A stretch of 45,639 nt of DNA from a bacterium (GCA_027020915.1 JALUVF010000075.1:1-45639), one strand, 5' to 3'. Positions 8,383 through 15,935 are shown, counted from the first letter of the stretch. The notes: a model not told the origin generated them from the sequence alone. Made by a program: numbers and translations.

Positions 8383-9160
8383 GCGTCTGGAGATAGATCG
8401 GGTGGGGGTGAAGGGCCTCCGGTACCCCATCACCGTCTTGGACAGGGCCCACAGGGAGCAGCCCACGGTGGCCTCCATAAATCTGTTCATCTCTCTGCCC
8501 CACCATTTCCGGGGCACCCACATGAGCCGCTTCGTGGAGATCCTCAACGAGTACCGGTGGCGCATCCATGTGGCCCGGGTGAGGGAGATCCTGGGCAAGA
8601 TGAAGGAACGCATTCCCGCCCTGGCGGCCCACGTGGAGATCTCCTTTCCCTATTTCGTGGAGAAGGAGGCCCCTGTCTCCGGGGAGAGGAGCGTCATGGG
8701 GTATGAGTGTCATCTTCTGGCCACCCTGGATGCCCAGAACAGCTACGATTTGAGGATAGGGGTGGAGGTGCCCATCACCAGCGTCTGTCCCTGCTCCAAG
8801 GAGATCAGCGACCGGGGTGCCCACGGCCAGAGGGGGGTGGTTCGGGCCTTTGTGCGCTTCAACCGCATGGTGTGGCTGGAGGAGCTCATAGAGGCGGCGG
8901 AGTCTTGCGGCAGCTCCCGGATCTATCCCCTTCTCAAGAGGGAGGACGAGAAGTTCGTGACGGAGGAGGCCTACGATCATCCCGTCTTCGTGGAGGATGT
9001 GGTGAGGGAGATGGCCCTGGTGCTCCAGGCCGATGAGAGGATCACCTGGTTCTCCGTGGAGGTGGAGACCCAGGAGTCTATCCACCAGCACAACGCCTAT
9101 GCATCCATTGTGAGGGAGAGGAGGGCAGGGGAGTGGATAGCCCCCGACGGCTCCTTCTAG
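8351..9160 (+). CDS. folE2: GTP cyclohydrolase FolE2 (type IB)
   Basis: This 269-residue enzyme is the FolE2/MptA type of GTP cyclohydrolase I, which converts GTP to dihydroneopterin triphosphate, the first step toward folate. It is metal-flexible compared with zinc-only FolE. The start is GTG 8351 with GGAGGTG just upstream, giving the usual [12 protein letters not shown] opening. The signature [18 protein letters not shown] at about 144-161 holds the metal-binding cysteine. The C-terminal [11 protein letters not shown] is also conserved in the family. It overlaps mut7-C by 32 bases and rlpA by 28 bases. Confidence 0.95.
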   Translation: MRDLQSERDHRRLEIDRVGVKGLRYPITVLDRAHREQPTVASINLFISLPHHFRGTHMSRFVEILNEYRWRIHVARVREILGKMKERIPALAAHVEISFPYFVEKEAPVSGERSVMGYECHLLATLDAQNSYDLRIGVEVPITSVCPCSKEISDRGAHGQRGVVRAFVRFNRMVWLEELIEAAESCGSSRIYPLLKREDEKFVTEEAYDHPVFVEDVVREMALVLQADERITWFSVEVETQESIHQHNAYASIVRERRAGEWIAPDGSF

Positions 9161-9786
9161 CGGGACTGGCCCTGTTCCTGGCGGGTTGTGGAGGGGTCCA
9201 CTACCGGGTGCCCAGGGTTCTCTATCCTCCCCCCAAACCGGGCTGGACCCAGGTGGGGATCGCTTCCTGGTACGGCTGGGACTTCCATGGGAAGAAGACG
9301 GCCAGCGGTGAGATCTACAACATGTACGACTATACCGCTGCCCATAAGACCCTCCCCTTTGGTACCTATGTGAGGGTGAAGAATCTGGACAATGGGCGAT
9401 CTGTGGTGGTGCGCATCAACGACAGGGGCCCCTTTGTCAAGGACAGGATCATAGACCTCTCCTATGCGGCAGCCAGGGCCATCGGCATGGTGGGTCCGGG
9501 GACGGCCAGGGTGAGGCTCACCGTTATCTCTCCCAAACCCAGGGTTCTGGCCCCTGTAGGGGTCTATTACGTCCAGGTGGGTTCCTTTGTAGAACCCCGG
9601 AGGGCCTATGAGCTCCAGAGGGCTCTCCTCCTCCACTTCACATCGGTGAAGGTGACCAGGGCTGTGGTGAACGGCGTGGCCTACTACCGGGTGAGGGTGG
9701 GCCCCTACTTCTCCCGGAATACTGCCCGGGAGCGGAAGAGGTGGCTCAGGAGAAGGGGATACCCTGCAGTGGTGGTGAGGGAGTGA
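9133..9786 (+). CDS. rlpA: RlpA-type septal lipoprotein with SPOR domain
   Basis: This 217-residue protein has a lipoprotein signal with lipobox LAGC (Cys19). A double-psi beta-barrel at about 40-130 follows ([36 protein letters not shown]), and then a C-terminal SPOR domain at about 145-217 (YYVQVGSF...YYRVRVGPY). RlpA proteins sit at the outer membrane or septum, bind denuded glycan through SPOR and, in some species, act as lytic transglycosylases; the Asp in INDRGPF and the His in HKTLP fit the active form. The start is GTG 9133, inside the end of folE2. The stop overlaps the start of the next gene as TGATG. It suggests a diderm cell. Confidence 0.92.
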   Translation: MDSPRRLLLAGLALFLAGCGGVHYRVPRVLYPPPKPGWTQVGIASWYGWDFHGKKTASGEIYNMYDYTAAHKTLPFGTYVRVKNLDNGRSVVVRINDRGPFVKDRIIDLSYAAARAIGMVGPGTARVRLTVISPKPRVLAPVGVYYVQVGSFVEPRRAYELQRALLLHFTSVKVTRAVVNGVAYYRVRVGPYFSRNTARERKRWLRRRGYPAVVVRE

Positions 9787-10751
9787 TGGAGCCTGTGTTA
9801 GAGGGGCGGGAGCTCAGGAAGGTATACCCCATCAAGACCCCTCTGGGACGCCTGAAGGGGGTGGTGAGGGCCGTGGATGGTGTCTCCTTCTCCCTCATGC
9901 CCTCGGAGATCCTGGGGGTGGTGGGGGAGTCGGGCTGTGGCAAGTCCACCCTGGCCCGTCTCATCCTGCGTCTGGAGGAGCCCGATGGGGGTCACCTCTA
10001 CTTCCAGGGCCAGGACGTGTACGCCCTGGAAGAGAAGGCCCTGGTCCCTTTCAGGAGGCAGGTCCAGATAGTCTTTCAAGATCCCTTCTCTTCCCTGAAT
10101 CCCAGGATGAAGGTCTCCACCATGCTCACCGAGCCCCTTCTGGTCCACAGGCTGGTAGAGTCCCGGGCCCAGGCCATGGAGCGGGTGGTCCAGCTCATGG
10201 AGCGGGTGGGTCTCTCCAGGGGAGATCTGGACAAGTACCCCCACGAGTTCAGTGGTGGTCAGCGCCAGAGGGTGGGCATCGCCCGGGCTCTCATCCTGGA
10301 TCCCCAGGTGGTGGTGGCCGACGAGCCCACCTCCAGTCTGGATGTCTTCGTCCAGGCCCAGGTGCTGAATCTCATGCTGGAGCTCATGGAAGAGAGGGGA
10401 TTCTCCTACATCTTCATCTCCCACAACCTGAGCCTGGTGGGCCAGGTGGCCGACAGGATCATGGTCCTGTACCTGGGACGGGTTCTGGAGACGGGTCCCG
10501 CCCGGGAGCTGGTGAGGGAGCCCCTCCACCCCTACACCCGGCTCCTGGTGGATTCGGTGCCTGTCCCGGACCCTGAAAGGGCCCATCTCCATACCCTGCC
10601 GCCTCTGGGAGACGTTCCCAGTCCCCTCAGCCCTCCCTCCGGGTGTCCCTTCCATCCCCGGTGTCCCCGGGCCAGGGGGATTTGCATGGAGGAGCCCCCT
10701 CCCTTGAGGGACCTGGGAGGGGGCCGCAGGGTGGCCTGTTACCTGGTGTGA
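9786..10751 (+). CDS. OppF/DppF-type peptide ABC transporter ATPase
   Basis: This 321-residue ATPase shows Walker A GESGCGKST, Q-loop FQDPFSSLNP, signature FSGGQRQRVGIARAL and Walker B VVVADEPTSSLD. The C-terminal oligopeptide/dipeptide extension has the Cys-rich CPFHPRCP, which is typical of the OppF/DppF subunit and may bind an Fe-S cluster in this group. The start is ATG 9786 overlapping the rlpA stop. An OppD partner, permeases and binding protein are all absent from the window, so it is an orphan here and must work with subunits encoded elsewhere. Its 3' end overlaps the end of the convergent gene by 13 bases. Confidence 0.9.
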   Translation: MEPVLEGRELRKVYPIKTPLGRLKGVVRAVDGVSFSLMPSEILGVVGESGCGKSTLARLILRLEEPDGGHLYFQGQDVYALEEKALVPFRRQVQIVFQDPFSSLNPRMKVSTMLTEPLLVHRLVESRAQAMERVVQLMERVGLSRGDLDKYPHEFSGGQRQRVGIARALILDPQVVVADEPTSSLDVFVQAQVLNLMLELMEERGFSYIFISHNLSLVGQVADRIMVLYLGRVLETGPARELVREPLHPYTRLLVDSVPVPDPERAHLHTLPPLGDVPSPLSPPSGCPFHPRCPRARGICMEEPPPLRDLGGGRRVACYLV

Positions 10752-11455
10752 GGTCCTGATTTCCCCTTTTTCTTCTCTTTGTAATCGATTCCGTACAGCT
10801 CCTTGATACAGTCGGGGCAGAGACCATGGGTGAAGTCGGCTTCGGAGTGTTCCCGGATGTAGGGCTCTATCTGGTTCCAGTATCCTTTGTCATCCCGGAT
10901 TTTCTTGCATTTTGCGCATATGGGCAGGAGGCCCTCCAGGATCTTCACCCTTCTGGAGAATTTGAAGAGGGTCAGTTGAATGATGATGGTGATAACGGCT
11001 GCTGATCCCAGAAAGAAGATGTTTTTCATTAGATCTTTTGTCTGGAAAGGAAGGAGGGAAAGCATGGTGAAGTGCTCCGCTAGTATTGAGGCGATTATTA
11101 AGCTGAATATCTTTGGATCAAACCACAGGAAAGCAGAGCTGGCTATGACCACCAGGAGATTTCCCGTGTAGTAAGGTGAAGCAAAACCCTCCCCCACCAC
11201 CACACACATCAGAGAGATTCCTAGTGCACCGGAAAAGAGAAAGAGCCAGATCAACAAAGGCAGGCCCTTCTTCCCTGTGCGTCTGAAGGTGATAATGATG
11301 AATGCGATTATTGTGACTACGGCTAAGCGAATGATTAGCAATTTCGTCTTAAAGGATGGGTACATCACTATATCCAGCAGAAAGAAGGCAGCATAGAGAA
11401 TTATCCCCAGGATCATAATGGCCAGTATTGGTTTGTCAGACTTCTCTATTCTCAT
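10739..11455 (-). CDS. Six-TM membrane protein with C-terminal CxxC...CxxC tail
   Basis: The 238-residue protein has about six transmembrane helices (to about residue 170). A soluble tail follows, with LPICAKCKKIRDDKGYW near 179-195 and HGLCPDCIKELYG near 211-223. This tail is very familiar as the last 45 residues of many PAS/GGDEF/response-regulator proteins in Proteobacteria and Desulfobacterota, where two CxxC pairs probably bind a metal. Here no kinase or cyclase domain lies between membrane part and tail. It may be a stripped-down membrane sensor or a partner of a separate signalling enzyme. It is richer in A+T than its neighbours. Its 3' end overlaps the ABC ATPase gene by 13 bases. Confidence 0.8.
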   Translation of the reverse strand: MRIEKSDKPILAIMILGIILYAAFFLLDIVMYPSFKTKLLIIRLAVVTIIAFIIITFRRTGKKGLPLLIWLFLFSGALGISLMCVVVGEGFASPYYTGNLLVVIASSAFLWFDPKIFSLIIASILAEHFTMLSLLPFQTKDLMKNIFFLGSAAVITIIIQLTLFKFSRRVKILEGLLPICAKCKKIRDDKGYWNQIEPYIREHSEADFTHGLCPDCIKELYGIDYKEKKKGKSGPHTR

Positions 11456-11747
11456 GTGCTTGAATCCATAGTCCTTTGTGCTTGTGTAGATTAGTTTACG
11501 TTATACATTGTATTAAATTAGAGGATCTTCATCGGGGGCAGGAGATCATGTTAATGCCTTAGATGTCAAGGATAGAATCAAAAAACATTTGATATATGTT
11601 TTACTTCCCGGGGATTCCGGGCACCATTCCCCCGCTACGGGGCTCCTGGCCTTCCCCCTTTGGGCGGGAGGCCGTGGAGGGGAATCAATGCCTTGTGTCT
11701 CCATCCGAGTGGGCCTCCCGGTCCCGTCAAGGGGTCTTTGGGGGTGG
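11456..11747. other. Intergenic region without a supported gene
   Basis: An A+T-rich half (11456-11605) upstream of the membrane protein probably carries its promoter. It also has a 7-bp inverted repeat (AAAACAT/ATGTTTT, 11582-11602) that could act as a weak terminator for the crotonase gene reading leftward. The G+C-rich half has imperfect hairpins only. I see no coding sequence. Confidence 0.4.
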
Positions 11748-12527
11748 TTACGTGGAAAATCCGGGTTTGCGCTTTTCCATGAAGGCCCGGGCCCCTTCCT
11801 GGAAATCTTCGCCCAGCATGCACCGGGCGAAGGCCTCTTCCAGGATCTTGTCTTCTCCCTCCAGGGGGGACCTGAGCCACTGGTGGATGATGCGCTTGGT
11901 CATCTGGATGGCCGTGGGGGAGTTTTTCAGGATGCGGGCTGCCAGGGTTCTGGCTTCCTCTTCCAGGGACTCCTGGTCCACCAGGCTGCTGGCCCAGCCC
12001 GATAGCCGGAGCTCTTCCAGGGGAATGGGATCGGCGGTGAGGAGAAACTTGGTGGCCCAGGAGAGGCCCACCGTCTCTATGAGCCTTTTGATGCCCAGGG
12101 GCTCCACGGCCAGCCCCAGGCGGGGCAGGGGAATGCCCACGGTGGCATTCTTAGATACCACCCTCAGATCGCAGGCCGTGGCCACCATGGCCCCTCCTCC
12201 CAGGGTGTAACCCTCCACCAGGGCAATGAGGGGCACCTCCACCTGGCCCATGGTGGAGAAGCAGAAGTTCACCTTGTCGGCGTAGGCCCTGGCCAGAAGG
12301 GGGTCCTGGGCATACTCCAGGAGCTCTTTTATGTCGGCCCCGGCACCGAAATGGCCTCCCTCTCCTTTCAAAAGGATGACCCTGATGCCCTCTGTCTGGG
12401 CCACCTGGAGGATGGCCTTGGGCACCTCCTCCCACATCTGGAGGTTGAAGGCGTTCTTTACCTGAGGACGGTTGAAGATCACCCATCCCAGGGGAGGCTC
12501 CAGCCTGGTCAATACCGTGGTCTCCAT
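11748..12527 (-). CDS. Enoyl-CoA hydratase/isomerase family protein lacking both catalytic glutamates
   Basis: This is a 259-residue crotonase-fold protein. CoA-binding and oxyanion-hole segments are clear: GHFGAGADIKEL at about 58-69 and GYTLGGGAMVATACDLRV at about 106-123. The C-terminal EGARAFMEKRKPGF is typical. In rat enoyl-CoA hydratase the two catalytic glutamates lie in GGGCEL and QPEI. The aligned positions here are Met114 (GGGAM) and Leu134 (GIPLP). Simple hydratase activity is therefore unlikely. A thioester hydrolase, decarboxylase or isomerase using other residues is possible, as seen in other crotonase members. The start is ATG 12527. It is the last gene before the accessory island and lies alone. 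Confidence 0.88.
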   Translation of the reverse strand: METTVLTRLEPPLGWVIFNRPQVKNAFNLQMWEEVPKAILQVAQTEGIRVILLKGEGGHFGAGADIKELLEYAQDPLLARAYADKVNFCFSTMGQVEVPLIALVEGYTLGGGAMVATACDLRVVSKNATVGIPLPRLGLAVEPLGIKRLIETVGLSWATKFLLTADPIPLEELRLSGWASSLVDQESLEEEARTLAARILKNSPTAIQMTKRIIHQWLRSPLEGEDKILEEAFARCMLGEDFQEGARAFMEKRKPGFST

Positions 12528-12703
12528 GGGGTTCTCCTTTCTCGAATAAGGCTTTTGGAGCAGTTAAGCACGGAGGGAGGCCTGCCATCAAGGCCCGGGG
12601 AAACCGTTTACAACTCCCCTTTTCGTCGCTACGGCATGTCCAGCTCTGGAGGTCGTTTTAAAGTTGCCAAGTTGAGGATCAACCCCTTTGAGTTGACCTT
12701 ATA
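12528..12703. other. Left edge of the accessory island, no gene seen
   Basis: The first part is the leader of the crotonase gene. From about 12640 the composition turns A+T-rich and leads into the repeat cluster. A 75-codon minus-strand frame crosses 12629-12856, but it is mostly low-complexity F/Y/L/K and I do not accept it as a gene. Confidence 0.35.
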
Positions 12704-12745
12704 TTTAGGCCCCTGTTGTACTCGCAAAATTACCAAATTCAAGAC
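12704..12745. repeat. 42-bp direct repeat, copy 1
   Basis: The 42-base unit begins TTTAGGCCCCTG and ends CCAAATTCAAGAC. A copy differing at only two positions lies at 14449-14490 in the same orientation. The two copies bracket the NADH dehydrogenase gene and the IS3 fragment. Confidence 0.85.
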
Positions 12746-12746
12746 G

Positions 12747-12784
12747 CGACCCCATAAAGAAAGCACGACCCCATAAAGAAAGCA
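12747..12784. repeat. Two perfect 19-bp tandem repeats
   Basis: The unit CGACCCCATAAAGAAAGCA occurs at 12747-12765 and again at 12766-12784. It directly follows the 42-bp repeat. It shares the complement of GGGGTC with the sequences beside the other repeat copies. Confidence 0.85.
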
Positions 12785-12825
12785 TAAAGTAAAGAAAGTA
12801 AAGTAAATAAAGTAAAGTAAAGTAC
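12785..12825. repeat. Low-complexity TAAAG/AAAGT tract
   Basis: About 40 bases are built from imperfect repeats of AAAGT. The tract lies just downstream of the NADH dehydrogenase stop codon. Confidence 0.7.
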
Positions 12826-12859
12826 GCGATATGAAACGAATTGGAGCCCAGATCAATTC

Positions 12860-14134
12860 TCATCGGTCTTGACCACCTTGTTCTTGGCACGTACCTACGA
12901 TCAACCGCGCCGAACGCTTGTATGTGACATAAGACCATGCCCATTCAAACATTACAACGAATCGATTTCGAAAGCCGATCAACTGGAAGATATGGACAAG
13001 AACCCAAACAATCCAGGCAGGCAGGCCCCAAAACTTCAGCCGACCAACCTGTGCAACCGCCGCCCCTCGACCGATCGTTGCCAGAACACCCCGGTCCACG
13101 TAGTGGAACGGTCGCGATTGAAGCCCTTTGTAACTTCGAATGATGTTCAAGGCCGCATGGCGCCCCTGTTGAACCGCCACCGGTGCGAGCCCTGGTAGCG
13201 GTTCCCCCGTCTGGTGCACAAAGGCCGAAAGGTCCCCGACAACGAAGATCTCCGGGTGCCCGGGAACGCTCAGATCCGGTTCCACCAGTACCCGACCTTT
13301 TTGATCGACGTCGGCCCCAATCGATCTAGCCAATGGGGAGGCCTCTACTCCGGCTGCCCAGATGACCGTCGCCGATCGCACGGCCTCGGAACCTATGACC
13401 ACGTTCTCCGGGTCAATCGAGGTCACCGTGCAATTAAGGCGAACTTCCACGCACAACTTTCGAAGGGTGTCTTCCGCTCTGGATGAAAGATCCTCCGGAA
13501 AACCTGGGAGTACCCGCGGTCCAGCTTCGGCCAGAATAATACGCGCGGTTCGAGGATCGATGCGCCTGAAATCGCGCCTCAAAACGTTACAAGCCAGCTC
13601 CCCCATAGCGCCGGCCAGCTCCACCCCTGTCGGCCCAGCTCCGACGATGACAAACGTCAGTAGCGACTGCCTTTTGCTAGGATCTGACTCGAACTCAGCT
13701 TGCTCGAACGCGCAAAGAACGCGGCGCCTAATCTCTAGAGCATCAGCCAGATCCTTTAGACCGGGAGCCAACCTTTCCCATTCCGAGTGGCCAAAATAGG
13801 AATGGCGAACCCCCGTTGCCACGATGAGATAATCATAGCCCACATCGCCATCACGCAATACTACTTTATGACCATCTACGTCTATGGACATGACCTCGGC
13901 CATAACGACGTTAATGTTGTCTTGCCGGCGCACAATGCTACGAATGGGATAGGCGATCTCATTGCTCGACAGACTGGCTGTGGCAACCTGGTAGAGCAAG
14001 GGTTGAAACAGATGGTAGTTCTGGCGATCAATTAGGATGACAGCCAAAGGGGCCTTTCGCAGGGCGCGGGCCGCTGCCAGTCCCGCAAATCCGCCACCAA
14101 CAATTACCACCCTCGGAGACTCAACTTTTTGCAT
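12860..14134 (-). CDS. ndh: Type II NADH dehydrogenase (NDH-2)
   Basis: This 424-residue FAD protein oxidises NADH and reduces quinone without pumping protons, at the inner face of the membrane. The FAD Rossmann motif VVIVGGGFAGLAAARAL lies at about 9-25 and the NADH-binding FVIVGAGPTGVELAGAM at about 161-177. Further conserved blocks are QPLLYQVATASL, IWAAGVEASPLA and IFVVGDLSAF. The C-terminal hydrophobic stretch WIVWVLVHIFQLIGF, flanked by aromatics, fits the amphipathic membrane anchor. The gene is not followed by partners and is bracketed by 42-bp direct repeats. Its codon use (CGA, CGC, ATT more frequent) is unlike the AGG-rich neighbours. Acquisition by transfer is likely. Sulfide:quinone reductase is a relative, but its Cys pattern is absent. 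Confidence 0.93.
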   Translation of the reverse strand: MQKVESPRVVIVGGGFAGLAAARALRKAPLAVILIDRQNYHLFQPLLYQVATASLSSNEIAYPIRSIVRRQDNINVVMAEVMSIDVDGHKVVLRDGDVGYDYLIVATGVRHSYFGHSEWERLAPGLKDLADALEIRRRVLCAFEQAEFESDPSKRQSLLTFVIVGAGPTGVELAGAMGELACNVLRRDFRRIDPRTARIILAEAGPRVLPGFPEDLSSRAEDTLRKLCVEVRLNCTVTSIDPENVVIGSEAVRSATVIWAAGVEASPLARSIGADVDQKGRVLVEPDLSVPGHPEIFVVGDLSAFVHQTGEPLPGLAPVAVQQGRHAALNIIRSYKGLQSRPFHYVDRGVLATIGRGAAVAQVGRLKFWGLPAWIVWVLVHIFQLIGFRNRFVVMFEWAWSYVTYKRSARLIVGTCQEQGGQDR

Positions 14135-14174
14135 TGACTATCTTTCCAATTCCTAAATGAACCAACATCTTGGA

Positions 14175-14404
14175 CTTACCCCGTTTTAGTGGACAGTTCA
14201 CTGTTTTAGCTCCTGAATACTTCGCCAATATTTCTTCTCGTAGTTTATGGGAGAGCAATAATCAATGCTGGAGTGCCTCCTATGAGGATTGTACCAGCCT
14301 TCTATGTACTCAAACACGGCTCTCTTGGCTTCTTTGAGGTCCTTGAATTTCTTTCTTCTGGCCAGCAACTCACATTCCAGGGTGGCAAAGAAACTCTCGG
14401 CCAT
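14175..14404 (-). mobile_element. 3' fragment of an IS3-family insertion sequence
   Basis: The remaining piece is the end of orfB plus a terminal sequence (14175-14200, read on the minus strand as TGAACTGTCCACTAAAACGG) with the look of an IS3/IS150-group end. The 5' part of the element is missing. Upstream of the coding remnant the frame is closed by a stop and the sequence runs into the second 42-bp repeat. Confidence 0.7.
14198..14404 (-). pseudogene. IS3-family transposase OrfB, C-terminal remnant
   Basis: Sixty-eight codons match the end of the rve integrase domain: AESFFATLECELLARR, then EAKRAVFEYIEGWYNPHRRHSSIDYCSPINYE. The final glutamate of the DDE triad would lie in the AESFFATL-E region or just before it, while the two aspartates are lost. 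An in-frame stop lies four codons upstream of the ATG. The fragment cannot be an active transposase. Confidence 0.85.
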
Positions 14405-14448
14405 GGGTTATAGCCAAATCTGGTGTACGGCATCTCACTAATGCTTTG

Positions 14449-14490
14449 TTTAGGCCCCTGCTGTACTCACAAAATTACCAAATTCAAGAC
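14449..14490. repeat. 42-bp direct repeat, copy 2
   Basis: It matches copy 1 (12704-12745) at 40 of 42 positions. The differences are CCTGCTGT for CCTGTTGT and CTCAC for CTCGC. It is followed by a CAAGACCTGACCCC tail. It marks the right border of the NDH-2/IS3 segment. Confidence 0.85.
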
Positions 14491-14538
14491 CTGCAAGACC
14501 TGACCCCAGAGGTGTGACCCAAGCGTCCCTATGCAAAA

Positions 14539-15036
14539 TCATCTATATGTTTCTTTCTTAGCATCAAGATGGCGTTTAATGATTGCAGCCATATTTGCAA
14601 GATGAATAACAATTTGCTTGCCATTATTTCTCAACTCATCAGGAGTAGATGCTTGGGCAAATGAATCAAGTAGCGGTGTAACAACCTGACAAAATTCATC
14701 GGCTTCATTAGGTGACTTGCTACCAAAATACGCACGGTGTTCGCTGATATATAATATAAAATCTTGAACTTCTCTTGCGTCATGAGCAGGGTCAACGCCT
14801 TTTAGACTTGAAGGAACAGAACCTGGGCCGTATTTTTCCATAGACTTTTGAGCCTTCCGACACTGAATTTGCATCTGGGCCAAATCTGATGTTTTTCTAT
14901 GATCAACTAACTGTGCTCGAACCTTTTTTACTTCTTCTGCAGCTGTCTTTGATTTACGAGCTTGTTGAATAGAAATCCATGCACCACCTAGTGAAGCTAC
15001 AGTTCCAACTATAGTTAAAACGGACAATATGCCCAT
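14539..15036 (-). CDS. Membrane-anchored helical protein of unknown function, YfbU partner
   Basis: This 165-residue protein has one N-terminal transmembrane helix (about 3-22, ILSVLTIVGTVASLGGAW). A charged coiled-coil stretch follows (about 24-70), then a helical domain with DFILYISEHRAYFG and DELRNNGKQIVIHLANM. I do not recognise the family. The start codon lies one base after the YfbU stop, so the two are cotranscribed and probably translationally coupled. Base composition is strongly A+T-rich compared with the rest of the window, which indicates recent transfer. The topology suggests a membrane-tethered sensor or effector working with the soluble YfbU protein. Confidence 0.75.
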   Translation of the reverse strand: MGILSVLTIVGTVASLGGAWISIQQARKSKTAAEEVKKVRAQLVDHRKTSDLAQMQIQCRKAQKSMEKYGPGSVPSSLKGVDPAHDAREVQDFILYISEHRAYFGSKSPNEADEFCQVVTPLLDSFAQASTPDELRNNGKQIVIHLANMAAIIKRHLDAKKETYR

Positions 15037-15037
15037 A

Positions 15038-15544
15038 TTATGCCTTTAATAATTCTTTGATTTGCTCTTCACTCAGGTTAAATTTATCTGTATAACTATT
15101 CCAAATAGTAAGCATCCTACGATATTTTTCGATCATGGGGCAATGACTATTAAAATCCGGATATTCTGATCCGAACTTTAATTCCTTGAATCTGCCTAAA
15201 TCATTTATAAAGTAGTTTGTGTATGAAAACTGTTTTGTTTCATTATTCCCGTCAAAACCGCGAAACCTAATTTCATTTTCGTCAATATTTGTCTCGGAAC
15301 GAATCTTTTTGTAGGAATATGTTATTGCTCTATACATATCGAGTATATCGAGCACCTCTTTACATTCTTCTTCTGACATTTCATCATCGTCAATATGCTC
15401 TGCTATCCATGAATAATGTAGTCTAAATCCATACTCGATCGCTTTTCGATGATTCGCATAGTATTCAGCCTCATCTGGATAGAGCTTTTCTAAAATCTTG
15501 AGCTGATTCGAAAGAATTATCCTATCTTTCTTCGTTAAATTCAT
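15038..15544 (-). CDS. yfbU: YfbU-family protein
   Basis: This 168-residue protein can be aligned from memory with E. coli YfbU along its whole length. It has the opening RIILSNQLKILEKLYPDEAEYY, the middle LDILDMYRAI, IRFRGFDGNNETKQFSY and the ending YRRMLTIWN...LSEEQIKELL. YfbU proteins are soluble, helical and of unknown biochemical function. It is the first gene of a two-gene operon with a membrane-anchored partner. The ribosome binding site is AAGGAA. The A+T-rich coding sequence and the flanking repeats and gene remnants indicate that the pair arrived horizontally. Confidence 0.85.
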   Translation of the reverse strand: MNLTKKDRIILSNQLKILEKLYPDEAEYYANHRKAIEYGFRLHYSWIAEHIDDDEMSEEECKEVLDILDMYRAITYSYKKIRSETNIDENEIRFRGFDGNNETKQFSYTNYFINDLGRFKELKFGSEYPDFNSHCPMIEKYRRMLTIWNSYTDKFNLSEEQIKELLKA

Positions 15545-15571
15545 AGTTCATTCCTTTGTAAGGGCTAACAT

Positions 15572-15577
15572 ATTATA
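15572..15577 (-). promoter_or_regulatory. Probable -10 box of the yfbU operon
   Basis: On the minus strand this reads TATAAT in an A+T-rich stretch about 28 bases before the yfbU ATG. No convincing -35 box is seen at the expected distance. Confidence 0.4.
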
Positions 15578-15605
15578 TATTACTGCGATCTGAATAGGCA
15601 TGTCC

Positions 15606-15625
15606 CATATTCAAGACCCCCTGTC
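15606..15625. repeat. Short degenerate copy of the island repeat tail
   Basis: CCCATATTCAAGACCCCC resembles the ATTCAAGAC...GACCCC end of the 42-bp repeats. It sits at the far border of the yfbU pair. Only about 15 bases match, so this is tentative. Confidence 0.35.
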
Positions 15626-15669
15626 AAGAAGGTGTCTCGAGAAATTTTGCCTCAAAATCCGCGTGAATA

Positions 15670-15768
15670 TCACGGTGTTCTAGTAAATTTCCTCATCCCG
15701 CCATAACTTCTTCCAGGATTCTTTAGCCAATAATCGACGATCTGGCCTTTCGGCTGGTGGTTTTTCAT
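15670..15768 (-). pseudogene. Possible start of a HEPN-domain gene, frameshifted
   Basis: An ATG overlaps the stop of the upstream nucleotidyltransferase remnant as ATGA, the usual arrangement of MNT-HEPN pairs. The first residues (KGQIVDYWLK) resemble the start of HEPN-domain proteins. A frame change then gives ESWKKLWRDEEIY and a stop. Only about 30 codons survive and the RNase motif (Rx4-6H) is absent. The assignment rests on position and a few residues. Confidence 0.4.
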
Positions 15769-15935
15769 ATGACCACGCTTTCTTTCTCCACTGCTTCTCT
15801 GAAGGGCAGAATGGATACGGGGCCCTTTTCCCAATCCTCCAAAGAGTAAATTATGGGGCTTATGTTGGTTCCGTGTTCCAGATTAATGTCGAACATGGCG
15901 TGTATGGTGCGTCTCCTGGTAAGCTTTTTCTCTTT
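15765..15935 (-). pseudogene. C-terminal remnant of an MNT-type nucleotidyltransferase (antitoxin)
   Basis: This minus-strand frame has no intact start. Its C-terminal part contains ...FDINLEHGTNISPIIYSLEDWEKGP...LPFREAVEKESVVI and a stop. This matches the end of MNT-domain proteins, which run ALEVELEYGVxISPIVYSxEEWxxxP...FxxxVExEGV. The catalytic GSxxxGxxxxxSDxD part is missing, so it is a fragment. It was found by translating the strand directly. The stretch 15936-16117 upstream shows nothing that I can assign. Confidence 0.65.

Noticed and set aside
11596-12210. A 204-codon plus-strand frame overlapping the crotonase gene
   Set aside because: Most of it is antisense to the crotonase gene and its sequence is Ser/Arg-rich without motifs.
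12747-12825. Possible CRISPR array
   Set aside because: Only two directly abutting 19-bp units and a simple-sequence tract; no spacers and no cas genes.
12629-12856. A 75-codon minus-strand frame at the repeat cluster
   Set aside because: Much of it translates the TAAAG tract as F/Y/L. The ending could be an insertion-related remnant, but nothing supports a gene.
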